A stretch of 64,000 nucleotides of DNA from JBBQSN01 sp963825505 (lineage in GTDB: Bacteria > Actinomycetota > Actinomycetes > Actinomycetales > CAWJMD01), in contig CAWGTL010000014.1 in assembly GCA_963825505.1 (NCBI GenBank), positions 186,001-250,000 on the forward strand, written 5' to 3'. The translations under genes and the position numbers were made by a program. Positions 26,448 to 32,282 of the stretch are shown one piece after another. Numbering within the stretch: the stretch's first letter is position 1; every line of letters starts with the position of its first letter. The notes beneath the pieces were generated by a model, which saw only the letters and a list, made by a program, of their open reading frames with translations, was not told where the DNA came from and did no database searches.

Positions 26448-27260
26448 TCAGCGACGGGGGCCGAGTACCCCGCTCGCGTGGTCGGGCACCTGGCGGTAGC
26501 GCTCCCGCGGGGGGCGCTGGTAGTCCTGCGCCGGGGGTCGCTCGGGCAGCTCCACCGGCGCCGGTGGGGTGGCGACGTACGGCACGCTCGACAGCAGGTG
26601 GGCGATCATGTTGAGCCTGGCCTCGCGCTTGACGTCGGCCTCCACCACGTACCAGGGCGAGACCTCGGTGTCGGTGCGCTCGAACATCTCGTCCTTGGCG
26701 CGGGAGAACTCCACCCACCGGTCCCGCGTGGCGAGGTCGTTGGCCGAGAACTTCCAGCGCCGCAGCGGGTCCTCGACCCGGGACCGGAACCGCCGCTCCT
26801 GCTCGTCGTCGCTGACCGAGAACCAGTACTTGCGCAGCAGGATGCCGTCCTCGATGAGCATCTGCTCGAACGCCGGGCACTGCCGCAGGAACAGCTCGAC
26901 CTCGTCCGGGGAGCAGTAGCCCATCACCCGCTCGACGCCGGCGCGGTTGTACCAGGACCGGTCGAACAGCACGATCTCGCCGGCGGCCGGGAGGTGCTCG
27001 ACGTAGCGCTGGAAGTACCACTGCGTCCGCTCCCGCTCGGTCGGCGTCGGCAGCGCGACCACGCGCACGACCCGCGGGTTGAGGTACTGGGTGATCCGGG
27101 TGATCGCCCCGCCCTTGCCGGCGGCGTCGCGTCCCTCGAACAGCACCACGACCCGCTCACCGGTGTCACGCACCCAGGTCTGCAGCTGGACCAGCTCCTG
27201 CTGCAGCCGCACCAGCTCGGCCTCGTAGCGCTCGCGCCGGCGCTGCTTCTGCGACCCCAT
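26448..27260 (-). CDS. ppk2: Polyphosphate kinase 2
   Basis: PPK2 moves phosphate between polyphosphate and nucleotides, often making GTP or ATP. The 270-residue protein has the Walker A-like FEGRDAAGKGGAITRI, PTPTERERTQWYFQRYVEHLPAAGEIVLFDRSWYNRAGVERVMGYC with the Walker B-type FDRSWYNRA, and the DDEQERRFRSRVEDPLRRWKFSANDL lid. A proline-rich tail follows the catalytic domain. It ends six nucleotides after the vapC stop on the other strand. Confidence 0.92.
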   Translation of the reverse strand: MGSQKQRRRERYEAELVRLQQELVQLQTWVRDTGERVVVLFEGRDAAGKGGAITRITQYLNPRVVRVVALPTPTERERTQWYFQRYVEHLPAAGEIVLFDRSWYNRAGVERVMGYCSPDEVELFLRQCPAFEQMLIEDGILLRKYWFSVSDDEQERRFRSRVEDPLRRWKFSANDLATRDRWVEFSRAKDEMFERTDTEVSPWYVVEADVKREARLNMIAHLLSSVPYVATPPAPVELPERPPAQDYQRPPRERYRQVPDHASGVLGPRR

Positions 27261-27269
27261 CTGCCGAGG

Positions 27270-28109
27270 CTAGGGCCGTCGGGGCTCGAACGCGCTGACG
27301 ACGGCCAGGAGGTCGGCGACCTCGCCGTCGGTGAGCCCGGCCTGCAGCTCGTGCAACCGGTCGGCGAGCTCGCCGTCGGCCAGCGGACGGTGCTCGGTCG
27401 GCTCGCCGGGGCGCCGGACGGTGAGGTGGTCGTGGGTCACCGTCGTGTGCACGCCGTCCCCGGTGCGCGTGAGCATCAGCCCGTGCCGGAAGTGCGTGGT
27501 CGGGTGCGTGCTGGTCCAGTGGTGGCCGAGCGCGAGGTCCACCGGCCGCACCGGCAGGTCGTCGGTCGTGTGCATGAGCTCCCAGGCGCCGTCGCGGTGC
27601 CGCTGCAGCTCCCAGGCCGGCCCGCTCTGCGGGGTGTCGACGCGCAGCAGCCGGTACGCCCAGCCGCCGGTGTCCTCCTGGGCGCCGTCGGCCAGCGTGA
27701 TCGGGCGCAGCAGGCTCATCCCGAAGCCGGGGTCCGCGAGCACCCGCTCGCCGTCGAGGTCGACCAGCACCACCGCGTGCGTGCGCGGCGAGGCGTTCAC
27801 GTCACCCACGCGGGCGAGCCTGCGCTCGACCCGGTATCCCAGCCGCTGCAGCACGGCGGCGAGCAGGGTCGCGTGCTCGAAGCAGTAGCCACCGCGCCCT
27901 CGTCCGACGAACTTGCCCTGCACGGCGTCGAGGCCGACGCCGGGGTGGGTGCCGAGCAGCACGTCGACGTTGTCGAAGGTGAAACGGCGCACGTGGGCGA
28001 GGTACAGCTCGTCGAGCGCGGTCCGCGAGGGCGGGCGTCGGTCCACGCCGACCCGCTCGAGGTAGGCGGGCAGGTCGAGGCGGTCCACGCCCCAGGCGTC
28101 CGTGCTCAC
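27270..28109 (-). CDS. nat: Arylamine N-acetyltransferase
   Basis: The enzyme transfers acetyl from acetyl-CoA to arylamines or hydrazines. The catalytic triad is visible at Cys76 (GRGRGGYCFEHA), His111 (ASPRTHAVVLV) and Asp126 (VLADPGFG). The length of 279 residues is normal. GTG at 28109 gives the usual N-terminus; GTG at 28118 is possible. It lies nine nucleotides downstream of ppk2's start region on the same strand, and diverges from the small lipoprotein gene at 28172. Confidence 0.88.
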   Translation of the reverse strand: MSTDAWGVDRLDLPAYLERVGVDRRPPSRTALDELYLAHVRRFTFDNVDVLLGTHPGVGLDAVQGKFVGRGRGGYCFEHATLLAAVLQRLGYRVERRLARVGDVNASPRTHAVVLVDLDGERVLADPGFGMSLLRPITLADGAQEDTGGWAYRLLRVDTPQSGPAWELQRHRDGAWELMHTTDDLPVRPVDLALGHHWTSTHPTTHFRHGLMLTRTGDGVHTTVTHDHLTVRRPGEPTEHRPLADGELADRLHELQAGLTDGEVADLLAVVSAFEPRRP

Positions 28110-28171
28110 GGCGGCCACGATGCCACCTCTTGACCTCGGGGTGACGATGGTCGTGGTGGAAGGAGGACGTG

Positions 28172-28282
28172 ATGACGACGTTCCTCGCACGGATGCGCTG
28201 GGTGGTGCTCTCGGTCGCGGCGGCGTGGCTGCTGGCCGGGTGCCCGGGCGGCTCGGGAGGGGGCTCCGGCGGGGGGTACTGA
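28172..28282 (+). CDS. 36-residue lipoprotein-like peptide
   Basis: AAGGAGG lies six nucleotides before the ATG, one of the strongest ribosome-binding sites in the window. The peptide has a basic start with two Arg, a hydrophobic core (VVLSVAAAWLLAGC) ending in a lipobox, and a Gly/Ser-rich tail to the stop. This is the minimal layout of a lipidated peptide. It sits alone between nat and the tandem array. I know no homologue; the ribosome-binding site and lipobox are the only evidence. Confidence 0.55.
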   Translation: MTTFLARMRWVVLSVAAAWLLAGCPGGSGGGSGGGY

Positions 28283-28302
28283 CCTCCCCGTCGCCCGCGC
28301 AC

Positions 28303-28529
28303 CCACCACGAGGGTCGGCGTGCGCTCGTAGGACGGCGAGCGTTCTGCCACCACGAGGGTCGGCGTGCGCTCGTAGGACGGCGAGCGGTGCTGCCACCAC
28401 GAGGGTCGGCGTGCGCTCGTAGGACGGCGAGCGTTCTGCCACCACGAGGGTCGGCGTGCGCTCGTAGGACGGCGAGCGGTGCTGCCACCACGAGGGTCGG
28501 CGTGCGCTCGTAGGACGGCGAGCGTTCTG
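28303..28529 (+). repeat. Tandem array of five alternating 45/46-nt units upstream of nuoA
   Basis: Five units start at 28303, 28348, 28394, 28439 and 28485. They share the first 40 nt exactly, beginning CCACCACGAGGGTCGG, and differ at the end: units 1, 3 and 5 close with TTCTG and units 2 and 4 with GTGCTG, giving an A-B-A-B-A order and a 91-nt higher-order period. Each unit holds the hairpin CGCTCG-TAGGACGG-CGAGCG. A degenerate sixth start (28530 onward) contains the nuoA -10 box TAGGCT where the array has GAGGGT. Confidence 0.95.
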
Positions 28530-28536
28530 CCACCAC

Positions 28537-28542
28537 TAGGCT
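28537..28542 (+). promoter_or_regulatory. -10 box TAGGCT of the nuo operon
   Basis: TAGGCT lies six nucleotides before the nuoA GTG, so the mRNA is probably leaderless. The box sits in a diverged copy of the array unit (CCACCACTAGGCTCGG versus CCACCACGAGGGTCGG). The array therefore occupies the whole -35 and upstream region. Confidence 0.55.
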
Positions 28543-28548
28543 CGGCGC

Positions 28549-28935
28549 GTGCTCGCGTCCGCAGCCACGACGGCCCAGGACCCCGGCGGCTACGTCGTGG
28601 TCGGGGCCGTGGTGCTCGCCGGGCTCCTGCTCGTCGCGGGTGGTCTGGGCGCCAACCGGCTGCTGCGCCCGAGCGCCCCGAGCGCCGGCAAGGCCGCGAC
28701 CTACGAGTCCGGGGTCGACCCGGTCGGCGAGGGCTGGGCGCAGACCAACGTCCGCTACTACCTGTACGCCTACCTCTACGTCGTGTTCGCCGTCGACGCC
28801 GTGTACCTGTTCCCCTGGGCGACCGTGGTCGAGCTGTACGCCTGGCCCACGGTGCTGACGATGGCCGTCTTCCTCGGCATCCTCGCGGTCGGGCTCCTGC
28901 ACGTCTGGCGGGCGGGGGTGCTGCGATGGCGCTGA
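28549..28935 (+). CDS. nuoA: NADH-quinone oxidoreductase subunit A
   Basis: NuoA is a three-helix subunit of complex I near the quinone site. Helices are at about residues 11-32, 68-90 and 96-118. The conserved KAATYESGVDPVGEGWAQTNVRYYLYAYLYVVFAVDAVYLFPW is complete and includes the Glu and Asp residues typical of the family. GTG at 28549 gives 128 residues. Its stop overlaps nuoB by ten nucleotides. Confidence 0.93.
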   Translation: MLASAATTAQDPGGYVVVGAVVLAGLLLVAGGLGANRLLRPSAPSAGKAATYESGVDPVGEGWAQTNVRYYLYAYLYVVFAVDAVYLFPWATVVELYAWPTVLTMAVFLGILAVGLLHVWRAGVLRWR

Positions 28936-29480
28936 CCCCCCTCCCGGCGCCCGGCCCGCGCCCCGGTCTGGTCCAGGTGGAGCACCAGGGCTCGAGCATC
29001 GGCCCGGCCCAGCAGCTCGCGCCCGACCCCGTGCGCTTCGTCCTCAACTGGGGGCGCCGCTACAGCCTGTGGGTCTTCAACTTCGGTCTGGCCTGCTGCG
29101 CGATCGAGTTCATCGCGGCGTCGATGTCCAAGCACGACTTCATCCGGCTCGGCGTCATCCCCTTCGCCCCGGGCCCGCGGCAGGCCGACCTGATGGTGGT
29201 GTCGGGCACCGTCACCGACAAGATGGCGCCCGCGATCCGCCGGCTGTACGACCAGATGCCGGAGCCGAAGTACGTCATCTCCTTCGGCGCGTGCTCCAAC
29301 TCCGGCGGCCCGTACTGGGACTCGTACTGCGTCACCAAGGGTGTCGACCAGATCGTGCCGGTCGACGTGTACGTGCCCGGCTGCCCGCCGCGGCCCGAGG
29401 CGCTGCTGCACGGCATCGTCACCCTCCAGAACAAGATCGCCGAGGAGCACCTCGGCCGGCGGTACGGCCAGGACGCATGA
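28926..29480 (+). CDS. nuoB: NADH-quinone oxidoreductase subunit B
   Basis: NuoB carries the N2 [4Fe-4S] cluster next to the quinone pocket. The 184-residue protein has all four ligand cysteines: GLACCAIEF (two), SFGACSNSGGPYWDSYC and PGCPPRPEALLHGI. Key contacts such as GTVTDKMAPAIRRLYDQMPEPKYVISFG are kept. So the subunit looks functional, although NuoD, its usual direct partner, is not encoded in this operon. The stop overlaps the first 66-nt cassette as ATGA. Confidence 0.95.
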   Translation: MALTPLPAPGPRPGLVQVEHQGSSIGPAQQLAPDPVRFVLNWGRRYSLWVFNFGLACCAIEFIAASMSKHDFIRLGVIPFAPGPRQADLMVVSGTVTDKMAPAIRRLYDQMPEPKYVISFGACSNSGGPYWDSYCVTKGVDQIVPVDVYVPGCPPRPEALLHGIVTLQNKIAEEHLGRRYGQDA

Positions 29481-29542
29481 GCGAGCGCAGCGAGCGAGTC
29501 ATCAGGCACAGGCCCCTGCTCATGGCGAGGCACGAGCCGTGA
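29477..29542 (+). repeat. MIRU-like 66-nt coupling cassette between nuoB and nuoC
   Basis: The cassette is an open frame of 21 codons plus stop, beginning ATGAGCGAGCGCAGCGAGCG and ending GAGCCGTGA. Its ATG overlaps the nuoB stop (ATGA) and its stop overlaps the nuoC GTG (GTGA). A second copy of identical length, 51 of 66 bases the same, lies between nuoL and nuoM. The structure matches mycobacterial interspersed repetitive units, which insert at DTGA overlaps. Confidence 0.8.
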
Positions 29543-30207
29543 GCATCGCGTGGCCCGAGGGGGTGCAGGTCGAGGAGTCGGACGCGTCCGGCACCCCGTG
29601 CTACGACGTGCCGGCGGATCGCTGGGTCGAGTCTGTGACCGCCTGCCACGCAGCGGGTTTCACGTACTTCGACTGGTTGTCGGCCGTCGACGAGCCCGAC
29701 GCCGTGGGCGACCGCCCCGCCGGCGCCGACGTGGTCGCGCACCTCGTCGCGCTTCAGCCGCTACGAAGGATCCTGCTGCGTGCGAGGGTCGCGGCGGACG
29801 ACGCGGAGATCGCCAGCCTGACGGCGGTCTTCGCCGGCGCGGCGTGGCACGAGCGCGAGACGCACGAGATGTTCGGGATCGGCTTCACCGGTTTCGACGA
29901 CGGGTCCGGGTCGGGGCTGCGACCGCTCCTGCTCCCGGACGGCTTCGAGGGCACCCCGCTGCGCAAGTCCTTCGTCCTGGCGGCGCGGGCCGCCAAGGCC
30001 TGGCCGGGTGCGAAGGAGCCTGGCGAGGGAGGGGACGGCCACGCCGCCTCGCCGTCCCGCCGCAAGCTGCTGCCGCCCGGCGTGCCGGACGCGGCCACCT
30101 GGGGTCCGCGCGACCCGGGCGAGCCGGCCGGTCCGGTCGACACCGCGGTCGAGGACACCACCACGACCGCCACGACCTCGGACGAGGGGTCCGACGGTGC
30201 TGGCTGA
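29539..30207 (+). CDS. nuoC: NADH-quinone oxidoreductase subunit C (30 kDa-like)
   Basis: The family core is HERETHEMFGIGFTGFDDG followed by LRPLLLPDGFEGTPLRKSFVL, the 30-kDa subunit signature. The N-terminal part is short, and after residue 160 comes a hydrophilic tail rich in Pro, Gly, Thr and Asp of about 60 residues with no known role. NuoC normally binds NuoD, but no nuoD follows; nuoH starts inside the nuoC 3' end (11-nt overlap). The GTG at 29539 is within the cassette's terminal GTGA. Confidence 0.85.
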   Translation: MSIAWPEGVQVEESDASGTPCYDVPADRWVESVTACHAAGFTYFDWLSAVDEPDAVGDRPAGADVVAHLVALQPLRRILLRARVAADDAEIASLTAVFAGAAWHERETHEMFGIGFTGFDDGSGSGLRPLLLPDGFEGTPLRKSFVLAARAAKAWPGAKEPGEGGDGHAASPSRRKLLPPGVPDAATWGPRDPGEPAGPVDTAVEDTTTTATTSDEGSDGAG

Positions 30208-31156
30208 CGTGGTCGAGGTGGTGCTGCGGGCGGTCTGCGTCCTGACCGCCTTCCTGGTGCTGCCGCTCCTGGTCGGTCAGACCGAGCACAAGGTGATGGC
30301 GCACATGCAGGGCCGGCTCGGTCCGATGTACGCCGGTTCGTTCCACGGGTGGGCGCAGCTGGTGGCCGACGGCGTGAAGTTCGTGCAGAAGGAGGACTCC
30401 GTCCCGGCGGCCGCCGACAGCACGGTGTTCAAGCTCGCGCCGGGCGTCGCGCTGGTCCCCTACCTGGTGGCGCTGGCGGCGATCCCGCTCGCGCCGGGCG
30501 TGGTGGGTGCGGACGTCGACGCCGGGCTGCTGTTCGTCCTGGCGGTGTCGGCGGTGGGGGTGCTCGGGACGCTGATGGGCGGCTGGGCCAGCGGCAACAA
30601 GTACTCGCTGCTCGGGGGGATGCGCACAGCCGCACAGCTTCTCGCGTACGAGCTCCCGCTCGTGCTGGCAGCCACCTCGGTCGCCATGGCGGCCGGGACG
30701 CTCAACCTGAGTGCGATCGCCGAGTCGTGGCAGTGGTGGTGGCTGATCTGGCAGGCCCCCGCCGCGCTGGTCTTCCTCGTGGCGGGGGTGGCCGAGCTGC
30801 AGCGCCCGCCGTTCGACATGCCGATCGCCGACGCCGAGCTGGTGATGGGTCCCTACACCGAGTACGGCGGCCTGCGGTTCGCGTTCTTCCTGCTCGCGGA
30901 GTACGCCGGGATCGTCGTGCTGGCAGGGCTGTTCACCGTCCTGTTCCTCGGCGGGTGGGCCGGCCCGTTCGCCGAGGTGCTCGGCTGGCTGTGGACGCTC
31001 GTCAAGGTCGCGCTGGTCTCGTTCGTCGTGATCTGGATCCGGGTCGCGTGGCCGCGGCTGCGCGAGGACCAGCTGCAGCGGCTCGCCTGGGTCGTCCTGG
31101 TGCCGGTCGCGCTCGGCCAGCTCGCGCTGACGGCGGTCGTGGTGGTGGCGCTGTGA
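30197..31156 (+). CDS. nuoH: NADH-quinone oxidoreductase subunit H
   Basis: NuoH links the quinone site to the proton pumps. The 319-residue protein has eight hydrophobic helices, the E-channel segment VAELQRPPFDMPIADAELVMGPYTEYGGLRFAFFLLAEY, and QTEHKVMAHMQGRLGP near the N-terminus. DGVKFVQKED matches the loop near the quinone entrance. PIADAE replaces the more usual PEAESE. GTG at 30197 follows from the overlap with nuoC. Confidence 0.92.
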   Translation: MLADVVEVVLRAVCVLTAFLVLPLLVGQTEHKVMAHMQGRLGPMYAGSFHGWAQLVADGVKFVQKEDSVPAAADSTVFKLAPGVALVPYLVALAAIPLAPGVVGADVDAGLLFVLAVSAVGVLGTLMGGWASGNKYSLLGGMRTAAQLLAYELPLVLAATSVAMAAGTLNLSAIAESWQWWWLIWQAPAALVFLVAGVAELQRPPFDMPIADAELVMGPYTEYGGLRFAFFLLAEYAGIVVLAGLFTVLFLGGWAGPFAEVLGWLWTLVKVALVSFVVIWIRVAWPRLREDQLQRLAWVVLVPVALGQLALTAVVVVAL

Positions 31157-31746
31157 GCGAGGTGGAGAAGGGGGCGGGCCCGCTGCGAGGTCTCGCGCGC
31201 GGCCTCGCCGTCACGCTGCGCACGCTCGGGAAGCCGGTCGTCACCGCCGAGTACCCCGAGGTCGCGCCGCTGCTGCCGCCGCGCAGCCGGGGAGTGATCG
31301 CGCTGCTCGAGGAGAACTGCACCGTCTGCATGCTGTGCGCGCGCGAGTGCCCCGACTGGTGCATCTACATCGACTCGCACAAGGAGACCGTCGTCGTCGA
31401 GGGCGCCGCCCGCGACCGGCAGCGCAACGTGCTCGACCGCTTCGCCATCGACTTCTCGTTGTGCATGTACTGCGGCATCTGCATCGAGGTGTGCCCGTTC
31501 GACGCGCTGTTCTGGTCGCCCCAGTTCGAGTACTCGGGCACCGACATCGGCGACCTCACGCACGAGCGGGAGCGTCTGCGCGAGTGGATGTGGACGGTGC
31601 CGCCGCCGCCAGCGCTGGACCCCGCCGCCCCCGCCGCCAAGGAGACCGAGGCCGCCACCCGCCCGGCCCGGTCGGCGCGTCCGGAGCGTCCGGCGCGTCC
31701 GGCCCGTCCGAGCGCCGGACCTCCGACGCCCGAGGACGACGCGTGA
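31153..31746 (+). CDS. nuoI: NADH-quinone oxidoreductase subunit I
   Basis: NuoI carries clusters N6a and N6b. Two complete ferredoxin motifs are visible: CTVCMLCARECPDWC and CMYCGICIEVCPFDALFW. The C-terminal 50 residues are a Pro/Arg/Ala-rich tail (RSARPERPARPARPSAG) absent from many homologues. With the NADH module missing, this is the most exposed cluster protein and the likely docking point for a ferredoxin or another donor (inference). Starts and stops overlap nuoH and nuoJ as GTGA. Confidence 0.94.
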   Translation: MSEVEKGAGPLRGLARGLAVTLRTLGKPVVTAEYPEVAPLLPPRSRGVIALLEENCTVCMLCARECPDWCIYIDSHKETVVVEGAARDRQRNVLDRFAIDFSLCMYCGICIEVCPFDALFWSPQFEYSGTDIGDLTHERERLREWMWTVPPPPALDPAAPAAKETEAATRPARSARPERPARPARPSAGPPTPEDDA

Positions 31747-32282
31747 CCGCCCTCGACGTCGTCCTCGGCGCCTGCGCCCTGCTGACGGCCGCGGCCGGAG
31801 CGCTGGCCGTGACGAGCAGCCGGGTGGTGCACGCCGCGCTGTGGCTGGTCGTCGCGCTCGGCGGGCTCGCGGGCGTGTACCTGCTCCTCGGCGCCGAGGT
31901 CGTCGCCCTGGTGCAGCTGCTGGTCTACGTCGGTGCGGTCGTCGTGCTCGTGCTGTTCGCCCTGATGCTCACCCGCGCCCCCACCGGTCCCACGCCGCAG
32001 AGCGGTGGCACCGACGACCTCGACTCCCCGCGTCCGGTCCGGTGGCTCGCCGCGGTCACCGGGTTCGCCACGGCCGTGCTCGTCACCGGGGCCCTGGTCG
32101 CCACCTCGGGAGCCGGGACCTTCGTCGAGCGCGACGCGAGCCGCGGCGCCGCCCGACCGCTGGGAGAGAGCCTGTTCGGCAGCTGGGTGCTGCCGTTCGA
32201 GCTGCTCTCGGTGCTGCTGCTCGCGGCACTGGTGGCCGCCGTCGCGGTGAGCCGCGGTCGTGACGACGAGGACGGTGCGTGA
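31743..32282 (+). CDS. nuoJ: NADH-quinone oxidoreductase subunit J
   Basis: The 179-residue protein has five hydrophobic helices and the conserved AEVVALVQLLVYVGAVVVLVLFALMLTR (helix 3, which contains the pi-bulge region) with VHAALWLVVALGGLAGVYLLLGAE before it. The loop after helix 4 is lengthened (SGAGTFVERDASRGAARP). GTG at 31743 overlaps the nuoI stop. The stop overlaps the nuoK ATG as TGATG. Confidence 0.92.
   Translation: MTALDVVLGACALLTAAAGALAVTSSRVVHAALWLVVALGGLAGVYLLLGAEVVALVQLLVYVGAVVVLVLFALMLTRAPTGPTPQSGGTDDLDSPRPVRWLAAVTGFATAVLVTGALVATSGAGTFVERDASRGAARPLGESLFGSWVLPFELLSVLLLAALVAAVAVSRGRDDEDGA

Noticed and set aside
28303..28529. CRISPR-like direct repeats
   Set aside because: The units follow each other directly with no variable spacers, the period is 45/46 nt throughout, and no cas genes are nearby. 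It is a tandem array.
28267..28560. Repetitive protein encoded by the minus strand through the tandem array
   Set aside because: Open frames cross the array in several frames with repeated peptides, but they change with each 45/46-nt unit, lack a ribosome-binding site and merely extend the nat frame upstream.
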